Origin: Ktedonobacteraceae bacterium
GTDB taxonomy: Bacteria; Chloroflexota; Ktedonobacteria; Ktedonobacterales; Ktedonobacteraceae
Direction: 5' to 3'
Assembly: GCA_017354095.1 (NCBI GenBank)
Contig: JAFMRP010000145.1
Coordinates: forward strand, 1 to 8,812
DNA: 8,812 nucleotides
How positions within the stretch are numbered: the first letter of the stretch is position 1; the number at the start of each line of letters is the position of its first letter. The position numbers and the translations under genes are program-made. A model generated the notes under the pieces. It saw nothing but the letters and a program-made list of their open reading frames with translations. It made no database searches and had not been told where the DNA came from. Positions 1 to 6,217 of this stretch are shown in pieces.

Positions 1-978
1 CTGTTGTATAGCAGGGGGGAGCGACATGGGGGCCATGGTTGGGGAAGATGGCGGAATCATCTCTGTTGTATATTGGCCCTGCTGCTGCTGTGGCTGGCTC
101 AGGACTGGTATATTATCGGATGGCTCGTCCCCTCTCCAGGTGCGTTCCAGGTCTTCGATAAAGGCGGCGCAGGATGGATAGCGATATGCGGCCTGTTTGG
201 CCATGCCTCTAAACAGCACGCGTTCCACGCCAGCCGGGATGGAGGGATTGAAGCGGCGTGCCGGTGGTGGTGGCGTTGAAATTTGCTTCAGCAGGATGTC
301 GTAGGGAGTGCCGTCCTTGAAGGGGAGCTGGCCAGTAAACACCTGGTAGGCGACTATTGCCAGGCTATAGCGATCGCTGGCGGCCTCCGCGCGACCTCGC
401 GCCTGTTCCGGGGCCATATATTCAGGAGTGCCTGAGCCGATCGTGGTGCGGCTGCGGTAGGTATCGCTGGTCAGCAGCCTGGCGAGGCCAAAATCGGCCA
501 GTAGCAGCCATTGTTCATTGAGCAGCATATTGGAGGGTTTGATATCGCGGTGCAGCACTTGCTGGCTGTGGGCGTAATCGATGGCCTGGGCGGCCTGTTT
601 GAGGTAGTGCAGGCCTTCTGCGGCGGATAGTGGACTATTGGCGGCTCGTAGGCGTTCGCGCAGTGTGCCACCATTCACGCAAGGCATCACGATATAGGTG
701 ATGACCTCTCCGTCCTCGATCTCTGTCTCGCCAAAATCATGTACGTGCAGGATGTGGGGATGGTCCAGGGTAGCAGCCGCGCGTGCCTCTTGCTCGAACA
801 TGCGCAGATAGTGCTGCTCGCTGCGCAGCACAGCGGGAAGCAGTTTGACCGCGACCAGCCGGTGATATTGTGTATCTTCGGCCTGCCAGACCTCTCCCAT
901 CGCGCCACGGCCCAGCAGTCGTTGCAAGCGGTAGCGGCCCAGCAGACGATTTTGCCAATTGATTGTTTGCTTATCCAT
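1..978 (-). CDS. Ser/Thr protein kinase (Hanks type), C-terminus cut by window edge
   Basis: The minus strand from 978 reads open for 326 codons to the window edge, so the C-terminal part is missing. It phosphorylates Ser/Thr residues on protein targets using ATP. All key kinase elements are visible: glycine-rich loop GRGAMG (residues 23-28), ATP-binding Lys45 in VAVK, helix-C Glu64, catalytic loop HRDIKPSN (143-150, Asp145 and Asn150), DFG (162-164), TPEYMAPEQ (184-192) and the helix-F Asp202. It is therefore predicted active. The kinase domain spans about 14-280. After it comes a Gln/Pro-rich linker with four Gln in a row (297-300), as expected before a membrane or sensor segment lying beyond the edge. 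The start ATG lies 31 bp after the stop of the larger kinase on the same strand. An AGGA about 12 bp upstream is a weak ribosome site, so translation may depend on the upstream gene. It closely resembles the upstream kinase, suggesting tandem duplication. Confidence 0.93.
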   Translation of the reverse strand, partial: MDKQTINWQNRLLGRYRLQRLLGRGAMGEVWQAEDTQYHRLVAVKLLPAVLRSEQHYLRMFEQEARAAATLDHPHILHVHDFGETEIEDGEVITYIVMPCVNGGTLRERLRAANSPLSAAEGLHYLKQAAQAIDYAHSQQVLHRDIKPSNMLLNEQWLLLADFGLARLLTSDTYRSRTTIGSGTPEYMAPEQARGRAEAASDRYSLAIVAYQVFTGQLPFKDGTPYDILLKQISTPPPPARRFNPSIPAGVERVLFRGMAKQAAYRYPSCAAFIEDLERTWRGDEPSDNIPVLSQPQQQQGQYTTEMIPPSSPTMAPMSLPPAIQQ

Positions 979-1009
979 TTTGCGCCGTTTTCCTGTTGCT
1001 TTGAATGTC

Positions 1010-3253
1010 TTAAATGTTCCAGATGATAATGGAGGCGTCGGTATCCTTATAGGAGGCTGCCAGCCATCGTCCATCGTGTGACCAGGCGAGAGCCAACACT
1101 TCGCCTTTCAGTCCGCCGCTGTTGAGCGTGCGTGTGGGGATATTATTCTGGTTGCCGTCCCAGATATAGACGGTGCCGTCCTTGGCGCCGCCGGCCAGGA
1201 GCGCTTTCTCTGTGCTTGGGTAGGTCGCAAGTGTTGTAATAAACGTAGAAGTGCTGGGTAGGCCGAACTGGAACTGGTCTGATGGTGTTCTGATATCCCA
1301 GGCCGCGACGGTATTGCCCGGGGAGTCCTCGGAGGCGCTGATCAAGCCGTGGCCGCTGGCTGTCCAGGCGGCGGTTCTCGCTTCATTGCCGAAGACCTGT
1401 TTCGGGTGAAATTGGAGTGGGCTATAGGGTTGGGGCTTCCATTTGAGGGTGGTGCCCTGGATAGCGATGCTGCCAACGGCGATGCCATCGTCTGTGCAAA
1501 GAGCGATCAGGGTGCCATCTGGCGAGACTTTGAGATCGCTAATCGGGTCTCCTATCGTTCCAAGGGCGGGAAAGCCATCAAAGGACAGTGGTTGGGGGTG
1601 GAAGCCTGTTTGTGTGGGGTTCCATAGTCCCAGGAAAAATTTCTTGTCAACCTTCAGGTCGGTCCAGAGCGCGGCGATATATTTTTTTTGATACCAGCCT
1701 ACGCCTTTGAGGGAGAGCGAGGGTACCGTGATGCCCTTATCCAGTCCCGCTATGGGGCCGCTCATATCAGACTTGTACACATCGATGATCGTGCTTGAAA
1801 GATCATCTGTTACGCGCGCGGAGCCAACGATCAGATACTGACCGTCGGTTGTCCACAGCAATTGTTTTTCGATGCCATTGAAGGGATAGTTGCCGGTGCT
1901 GGTATATTCCTCTTTTTTCTGCTGCTGGAGCTGATCGACATTCCACGATTTGACGCTGTTATCGTCGGCTGCCGAGTACAGGATATTTTGTGTGGGCGAC
2001 CATGCCAGGGAGCCAGCCGGTTTATTGTGATCGCGCAGGACCAGGGCCGGGCCATTGGGGTCGGGTGTGGGCGTCGGCTGTGGAGCGTGTGTGGGGACGG
2101 GGGTAGTAGCCGGCTTGAAGAGGGTCGCGCGGTTGGCGTAGGCCCAGATGCCCCCGCTTGCGCCCACAACGACCAGGGCGGCGGCTCCGCCGATCAGTAT
2201 ATTGCGGCGTGTCACATTTTGTGGTTGGTTGGCTGACGGGAGTTTGCTCCCGCCGTTTTTCAGGCTGGGGCGTGAATCGGTTCCGTGGGTTGCCTGGAGG
2301 GGTTGCAGCCCATTCGGACCTGTCATATTGGTTTGCGGGGTTTCTATGTCTGGTGTATGGGGTTGTTGTGCGAAGAAGGGCTGAGCGTTGGCGCCGAGCG
2401 AGCGCTTCAGTCCCTCCACGAGCGCCTGCGCGGAGGGGAAGCGTTCGGCGGGGTTTTTGGCCAGGCTGTGCATCAGCACCTGTTCACAGGCTTCGGGCAG
2501 GTGGGGATTGAACTGGCGTGGTGATGGTGGGGGCATGGTCAGATGTTGGATGGTGGTTGCGTAACTGGTTTCTGCGCTGAAGGGAGGGCGACCGGTGAAC
2601 AGTTGATAGGCGATAACGGCGAGGCTATAGTTATCGCTTGATCCCACCGCGTGTCCCTGTGCCTGTTCCGGGGCCATATATTCGGGAGTGCCGATGCCGG
2701 CGCCTGCCTGGGTCAGGTTATCGGTGCTGGACATGATGCGCGCGATGCCAAAATCGGCCAGCATCAGCCAATCGTCGGAGCGCAGCAGCATATTGGCGGG
2801 CTTGATATCGCGGTGAACCACTCCCTGTGCGTGCGCGTAGTCGATCGCCTCGGCTGCCTGAGTCAGGTAGTTCAGGGCGTCTGTCTGCACCATTCCCTGG
2901 TTGTTCGCTGCCAATTTGTTGATGCGATCTGCCAGCGATCCGCCGCCGATATAGGGCATCACGATGTAGGTGATGACCTGTCCGTTAGGGAGCACGTGCT
3001 CGCCGTAGTCATGTACGGGCAGAATGTGGGGGTGGCTTAATGCTGCTGCTGCCTGCGCCTCGCGCTCAAAGCGTGCTGAGAACTCTTGATCATTCTGGTT
3101 ATGGGGAGGAAGTGTTTTGATTGCTACCTGGCGGCGTAAGCGAGGATCTTCGCAGAGCCAGACTTCTCCCATACCGCCCCTCCCGATTCTGCGCAGCAAT
3201 TGATAACGTCCCAGAGTTTTCGGAAGGGTATTGTACATACCGCTATCGTGCAT
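1010..3253 (-). CDS. Transmembrane Ser/Thr protein kinase with C-terminal WD40-like propeller
   Basis: This is a complete 747-residue Hanks-type kinase. Visible elements are GRGGMG (24-29), VAIK Lys46, Glu65, HRDIKPAN (147-154, Asp149, Asn154), DFG (167-169), GTPEYMAPEQ (188-197) and helix-F Asp207. Several Ser/Thr in the activation loop (175-189) could be autophosphorylated. A Pro/Gln/Asn-rich linker (about 285-345) leads to one hydrophobic segment at about 350-373 preceded by a twin arginine (349-350), then a Pro/Thr-rich spacer (380-400). Residues 409-747 hold about seven WD40-like blades, at roughly 409-440, 457-493, 513-546, 568-597, 619-653, 669-699 and 714-747, several ending in W-[DN]-like turns. 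By the positive-inside rule the kinase is cytoplasmic and the propeller outside, a receptor-like layout similar in principle to PknB. The first ATG (3253) has AGGGA 10 bp upstream. The in-frame ATG at 3238 is a less supported alternative. It is first in a two-kinase operon. The ligand is unknown. Confidence 0.95.
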   Translation of the reverse strand: MHDSGMYNTLPKTLGRYQLLRRIGRGGMGEVWLCEDPRLRRQVAIKTLPPHNQNDQEFSARFEREAQAAAALSHPHILPVHDYGEHVLPNGQVITYIVMPYIGGGSLADRINKLAANNQGMVQTDALNYLTQAAEAIDYAHAQGVVHRDIKPANMLLRSDDWLMLADFGIARIMSSTDNLTQAGAGIGTPEYMAPEQAQGHAVGSSDNYSLAVIAYQLFTGRPPFSAETSYATTIQHLTMPPPSPRQFNPHLPEACEQVLMHSLAKNPAERFPSAQALVEGLKRSLGANAQPFFAQQPHTPDIETPQTNMTGPNGLQPLQATHGTDSRPSLKNGGSKLPSANQPQNVTRRNILIGGAAALVVVGASGGIWAYANRATLFKPATTPVPTHAPQPTPTPDPNGPALVLRDHNKPAGSLAWSPTQNILYSAADDNSVKSWNVDQLQQQKKEEYTSTGNYPFNGIEKQLLWTTDGQYLIVGSARVTDDLSSTIIDVYKSDMSGPIAGLDKGITVPSLSLKGVGWYQKKYIAALWTDLKVDKKFFLGLWNPTQTGFHPQPLSFDGFPALGTIGDPISDLKVSPDGTLIALCTDDGIAVGSIAIQGTTLKWKPQPYSPLQFHPKQVFGNEARTAAWTASGHGLISASEDSPGNTVAAWDIRTPSDQFQFGLPSTSTFITTLATYPSTEKALLAGGAKDGTVYIWDGNQNNIPTRTLNSGGLKGEVLALAWSHDGRWLAASYKDTDASIIIWNI
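2129..2212 (-). other. Membrane segment with Tat-like twin-arginine motif inside the kinase gene
   Basis: Codons for residues 348-375 of the large kinase encode T-R-R-N-I-L followed by a Gly/Ala/Val-rich hydrophobic stretch. This resembles the Tat consensus S/T-R-R-x-F/I/L-L at the edge of a hydrophobic core. Twin arginines also arise simply from the positive-inside rule, so Tat use is a suggestion only. Confidence 0.45.
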
Positions 3254-3360
3254 TCTTTTGCCGTCCCTGCCTTGGATATATCAATGATTATGAGTATCGC
3301 GTCTTTACTATACTATAGATTGCTCTTCTTGTATAGAAAATGGTCATTTCTCGCTGGTCT

Positions 3361-3378
3361 GGTAAATGTTGCTTTACC
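3361..3378. repeat. Inverted repeat GGTAAA-N6-TTTACC, possible operator
   Basis: Two perfect 6-bp arms are separated by TGTTGC, in the middle of the divergent intergenic region. The shape fits a binding site for a dimeric regulator. With arms this short, chance is possible. Confidence 0.3.
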
Positions 3379-3484
3379 TTTATGAGCAAAAGGAGTGGTA
3401 CCTTATATCTAAACATGTTATCAGCTATGACGGCCTATACTGGTTAAAGTAGTATATATGGCATACTCCTATTTTTGTTGAACC

Positions 3485-3490
3485 TGGAGA
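3485..3490 (+). promoter_or_regulatory. Ribosome binding site of the sedolisin gene
   Basis: TGGAGA sits 10 bp before the ATG at 3501. This start also puts the hydrophobic signal segment right at the N-terminus, which supports it. Confidence 0.55.
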
Positions 3491-3500
3491 CTTTGAAGCG

Positions 3501-4910
3501 ATGATACGTTGGCTTATGTATCGCTCTAGTGGCCGCCTGGTGGCGGTCTGCTTTTTGCTTTTTGGCCTGTTGATCAGTTCGTTTTCCGTGCCAGATGCGG
3601 CTCTTGCTCGTGTCAAGCGTACGGGCCTTGTCAGTATCTACCCGCTTATGCAATATGCGACTCGCATACGGCAGATTGGCACCAGCGTTTTTCCTCCGTG
3701 CTTACATAGCGCTGCTCCGCCGTTGTGTTATAGTCCCCAGCAGATGCAGCAGATCTACAACTTTTCATCGCTTGTAAATGCTGGATCGCGTGGACGAGGT
3801 CAGACAATTGTGATAATTGATGCGTATCAGAGTCCCACGCTTCGCGATGATCTCCACTTATTTAATAGTCTGTTGGGCCTGCCGGAGGCTCAACTGGATA
3901 TTATTGCCCCTTTTGGGCTGCATCCTTTTCATGTCAACAATCCTTATGAGACCAGCTTTGCGCTGGAGATCGGGCTGGATGTCGAGTGGGCGCATGCGAT
4001 GGCGCCGGAAGCGCGAATTGTGCTGGTGCTGGGCAATCCAGCCAACGATACTGACCGGGGGCAGATTGACGCGCTCATCGCGGCTACGCGCTATGCGGTT
4101 GACAGGAATCTGGGTAGTGTGATGTCGCTCAGTGTGGGAGCTGCGGAAGCATGTTTTTCGGCTGCTGAGCTCCAGAGCTGGCATGATGTTTTCCGCCGGG
4201 CACGTGACCGGCGCATCAGTGTTTTTGTCTCGGCGGGGGACACCGGCTCTAATGCTGGAACGTGTGATGCGAATGGGAACTCGCTAGGGGATGCTCAAGG
4301 GGTTGAGTATCCTGCCAGCGATCCGCTGGTAACGGCGGTGGGGGGAACGACGCTTCTGGCCGACCGGGCTGGTACGTATCAGAGTGAGGCGACATGGAAC
4401 GAATCGGCCAGGGGTAAGGGTGCGACTGGGGGAGGGTATAGCAAACAGTTCAGGCGCCCTGCCTACCAGGGGGGCAACAAAGGAATCATGCGTGCTATCC
4501 CGGATGTCGCCTATGATGCTGATCCCCTGACCTCCGTCCCGGTGGTGAGCGGCTCATATATGGCTGGTAGCACAGTGATTGTCCCGGTAGGAGGGACCAG
4601 CGCAGGGGCGCCTCAGTGGGCCGCGATGGTTGCGCTGGCTAATCAGGCATCTGGCGCGCGTCTCGGCTTTCTCAATGCCGCGTTCTATCGTATTGGGAGT
4701 AGCCCGTTATATGCCAGCGCCTTCCATGATATTACCAGCGGCGATAATACGTTTACCATTCCGGCCAGCCCTATCACGAAGATGACTATTCCTGGATTTA
4801 CTGCTGGTCCTGGTTGGGATGCAGTGACGGGTCTTGGCTCTCCGATAGCGTCCGTTCTGGCACATCTGCTGGTGGGCAACATCAGGCCAGGTGATGGGAC
4901 TGGGCTGTAA
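3501..4910 (+). CDS. Secreted S53 family serine-carboxyl peptidase (sedolisin)
   Basis: This 469-residue endopeptidase belongs to the sedolisin/kumamolisin family, whose members have a subtilisin fold, a Ser-Glu-Asp catalytic triad and act outside the cell, usually at low pH. The triad is visible: Glu156 and Asp160 (ALEIGLDVEWAHAMAP), oxyanion Asp247 in SAGDTGSN and nucleophile Ser367 in GGTSAGAP. The C-terminal calcium site is also recognisable from Asp410-Ile411 and the GPGWDAVTGLGSP stretch (436-448, Asp440). Residues about 13-30 form a signal-peptide-like hydrophobic core, with a possible cleavage after ALA at 35-37. Only about 60 residues lie between that site and the catalytic domain (beginning near CYSPQQ, 76), so the roughly 180-residue pro-kumamolisin activation domain of classical members is absent. 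Cys67 and Cys76 could form a disulfide. It is probably a single-gene transcript, with 147 bp to the next gene. Confidence 0.95.
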   Translation: MIRWLMYRSSGRLVAVCFLLFGLLISSFSVPDAALARVKRTGLVSIYPLMQYATRIRQIGTSVFPPCLHSAAPPLCYSPQQMQQIYNFSSLVNAGSRGRGQTIVIIDAYQSPTLRDDLHLFNSLLGLPEAQLDIIAPFGLHPFHVNNPYETSFALEIGLDVEWAHAMAPEARIVLVLGNPANDTDRGQIDALIAATRYAVDRNLGSVMSLSVGAAEACFSAAELQSWHDVFRRARDRRISVFVSAGDTGSNAGTCDANGNSLGDAQGVEYPASDPLVTAVGGTTLLADRAGTYQSEATWNESARGKGATGGGYSKQFRRPAYQGGNKGIMRAIPDVAYDADPLTSVPVVSGSYMAGSTVIVPVGGTSAGAPQWAAMVALANQASGARLGFLNAAFYRIGSSPLYASAFHDITSGDNTFTIPASPITKMTIPGFTAGPGWDAVTGLGSPIASVLAHLLVGNIRPGDGTGL

Positions 4911-4926
4911 GAGGTATAGAGACAGG

Positions 4927-4942
4927 TAGCCGGAATGGGCTA
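4927..4942 (+). repeat. Small hairpin TAGCC-N6-GGCTA after the peptidase gene
   Basis: Perfect 5-bp arms begin 16 bp after the peptidase stop. No T-tract follows, so it is not a standard intrinsic terminator. It may protect or end the transcript weakly, or be chance. Confidence 0.25.
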
Positions 4943-4982
4943 TAACGGGTGTAATGAGCAGACGGCCCGGAAAGAAATGTAC

Positions 4983-4995
4983 TCCCCATAGGGGA
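4983..4995. repeat. Palindrome TCCCC-ATA-GGGGA upstream of the DUF929 gene
   Basis: Perfect 5-bp arms lie where a -35 element would be expected relative to the TACAAT hexamer at 5007-5012. A regulator-binding site overlapping the promoter is one reading. The region around it contains no other recognisable -35. Confidence 0.35.
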
Positions 4996-5003
4996 ACAGA
5001 AAA

Positions 5004-5012
5004 TGGTACAAT
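5004..5012 (+). promoter_or_regulatory. Candidate extended -10 (TGG-TACAAT) for the DUF929 gene
   Basis: TACAAT matches TATAAT at five of six positions and is preceded by a TGn extension. It would give a leader of about 40 nt. No TTGACA-like -35 is seen at 16-18 bp, where a palindrome lies instead. Confidence 0.4.
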
Positions 5013-5043
5013 GCGGTGCAAGCTCTGGTTAGATTTTTGTAAC

Positions 5044-5049
5044 AGGGGG
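5044..5049 (+). promoter_or_regulatory. Ribosome binding site of the DUF929 gene
   Basis: AGGGGG lies 8 bp before the ATG at 5058 and supports that start. Confidence 0.6.
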
Positions 5050-5057
5050 TTGTCTGA

Positions 5058-6131
5058 ATGGCGAAAGCAAAGCAGCGTGCGACGAAACAGAACAAAGCGC
5101 GGGCGCAGCAAAAGCAACAGTCACAGGTACAGCAGAGAACGCAGGTAGAGGTGCAGCAGAAGCCACGGGTAGAGGCGCAACAGAAGTCGCCGCAGCTGGC
5201 GGACGGCACTCAGAACATCAGAGTGCGTAAGAGCCTGGGGATGCCGCGGCGCGGGAAGCGCCGGTCGTGGATTTTCATCGGGAGCGTCATTACACTGGTT
5301 GTGGTTGCTGTCAGTGCTTTTCTGGTTGTGCGTTTACAGCAGGATAGTGCGCAGCGCAGAGGGGAAGACAGGGCGCTGCAGGCTGTGGCTACGGTTGATC
5401 CACAGCTGTTGAGCACTGTTGGTCCAGGCAGCGTGACCGTCGCGAGCGTCATGCATGCTGTCAAAGATGCTCCTTTGCTCAAGGGACCGCATGGACGGCC
5501 AGAATTTTTTTATGTTGGTGGTGAATACTGTGCGAATTGCGCGGTCCAGCGCTGGGCCGTTGCCATCGCTCTTAGCCGTTTTGGCAAGTTCGACCACCTG
5601 GACCGGGTGGTCTCGGCCGAGGGACACATTGTCACATTTACTTTTCATAAATCATCCTACACCAGCCAGTATGTTGATCTTGTGGCCCTGGAAACGACCG
5701 ATAATCAACAGCCACAGCCGCATCTGCTGGACCAGATGACCGGGGCGCAGCAGCAGGTATACGACAAGTATGGCCAGCCGCCGTACGTGGACAAGGATCA
5801 GGCCGACAAAAAAATTCCGTTTATCGATATCGCTAACCAGCAGGTTTCGGTAGGGGCGTATTTCTCATCTGATGTGCTCTCTGGTCATTCCTATCAGGAT
5901 GTTATCGATCAGCTGAAGGATACGAATAGTGATATCGCGCGCGACATGCTTGGTTCCGCCAACTATCTTACGGCGGCCCTTTGTGTCGCGACTGGTAATC
6001 AGCCGGCAAATGTATGTGGTGCTGCGCCCATTCCCACGATGCAGAAGGCATTGCCCAAGCCGTCCAGCAGCTCTACCGGGAACGCTTTTGCGTTGAGCGG
6101 GGGGCCGATTCTGTGGACGCGGCGTGCTTGA
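5058..6131 (+). CDS. DUF929 family membrane-anchored thioredoxin-like protein
   Basis: This 357-residue protein has three parts. Residues 1-47 are extremely rich in Gln, Lys and Arg with almost no hydrophobic residues (low complexity, perhaps coiled or nucleic-acid or membrane-surface binding). Residues 70-92 form one transmembrane helix flanked by Arg/Lys on its N-side, so the N-terminus should be inside and the rest outside. Residues about 115-325 match DUF929: the stretch FFYVGGEYCANCAVQRWAV (150-168) carries a CxxC pair, Cys158 and Cys161, followed by the family's ALSRFG (171-176). DUF929 proteins are thought to adopt a thioredoxin-like fold; their physiological role is not settled. A second pair, Cys309 and Cys320, could form a structural disulfide. 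The CxxC suggests thiol-disulfide exchange at the outer membrane face, perhaps helping fold secreted proteins such as the upstream peptidase, but that is inference. It is probably transcribed on its own. Confidence 0.88.
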   Translation: MAKAKQRATKQNKARAQQKQQSQVQQRTQVEVQQKPRVEAQQKSPQLADGTQNIRVRKSLGMPRRGKRRSWIFIGSVITLVVVAVSAFLVVRLQQDSAQRRGEDRALQAVATVDPQLLSTVGPGSVTVASVMHAVKDAPLLKGPHGRPEFFYVGGEYCANCAVQRWAVAIALSRFGKFDHLDRVVSAEGHIVTFTFHKSSYTSQYVDLVALETTDNQQPQPHLLDQMTGAQQQVYDKYGQPPYVDKDQADKKIPFIDIANQQVSVGAYFSSDVLSGHSYQDVIDQLKDTNSDIARDMLGSANYLTAALCVATGNQPANVCGAAPIPTMQKALPKPSSSSTGNAFALSGGPILWTRRA

Positions 6132-6150
6132 TGGTTCGGTGGGCCGGGTA

Positions 6151-6159
6151 TGCTACAAT
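6151..6159 (+). promoter_or_regulatory. Candidate extended -10 (TGC-TACAAT) for the cupin-dehydrogenase operon
   Basis: TACAAT is preceded by TGn, as upstream of the DUF929 gene. TTGATG at 6128-6133 is a possible -35, but its 20-bp spacing is too long. An imperfect inverted repeat (CCGGG at 6145-6149, CCCGG at 6176-6180) brackets the hexamer. Confidence 0.4.
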
Positions 6160-6177
6160 TGGAGCGAGAGAGTATCC

Positions 6178-6209
6178 CGGGTTGCTGGCGCGAGTCGCGG
6201 CCCGTTTTT
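6178..6209 (+). terminator. GC-rich hairpin with T5 tract in the cupin leader, terminator- or attenuator-like
   Basis: Outer arms CGGG (6178-6181) and CCCG (6201-6204) enclose an inner CGCG-AGT-CGCG (6189-6199), and five T follow directly (6205-6209). The stem is interrupted by unpaired bases on the 5' side. It could end the DUF929 transcript. If the candidate promoter at 6151-6159 is used, it would lie inside the cupin leader and act as an attenuator. Confidence 0.4.
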
Positions 6210-6217
6210 GTTGAGAG

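Larger units (their letters stand above)
3254..3500. promoter_or_regulatory. AT-rich divergent intergenic region between kinase operon and peptidase
   Basis: This 247-bp stretch is visibly more AT-rich than the flanking genes and should hold promoters for both directions. On the minus strand TATAGT (3317-3312) with a poor TTTTCT at 17-bp spacing (3340-3335) is the best kinase promoter guess. On the plus strand TATACT (3436-3441) and an extended TGG-CATACT (3459-3467) are candidate -10 elements, neither with a convincing -35. It also holds small inverted repeats: GGTAAA-N6-TTTACC (3361-3378), AAATG-GT-CATTT (3338-3349) and AACATGTT (3412-3419). No convincing coding sequence is seen in it. Confidence 0.5.

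Noticed and set aside
61..90. CAG/CTG trinucleotide run near the left edge, considered as a microsatellite
   Set aside because: Only four CAG codons in a row, encoding Gln in a kinase linker. It is too short to count as a repeat element.
4..279. 91-codon plus-strand frame at the left edge, with Trp/Gly-rich translation
   Set aside because: It is antisense to the C-terminal part of the partial kinase, whose frame carries a complete set of kinase motifs.
2158..2511. Plus-strand open frames of 78-117 codons opposite the kinase linker
   Set aside because: They are antisense to the Pro/Gln-rich linker and kinase end and rich in Arg/Gly/Val with no domain. They are compositional artefacts.
4911..4980. 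Intrinsic terminator after the sedolisin gene
   Set aside because: The only hairpin (TAGCC-N6-GGCTA) has 5-bp arms and no T-tract, so it was listed as a small repeat and not as a terminator.
4707..5117. 136-codon open frame on the minus strand across the peptidase 3' end and the following intergenic region
   Set aside because: It overlaps the conserved calcium-site coding region of the peptidase and the start of the DUF929 gene, and its product matches nothing I recognise.
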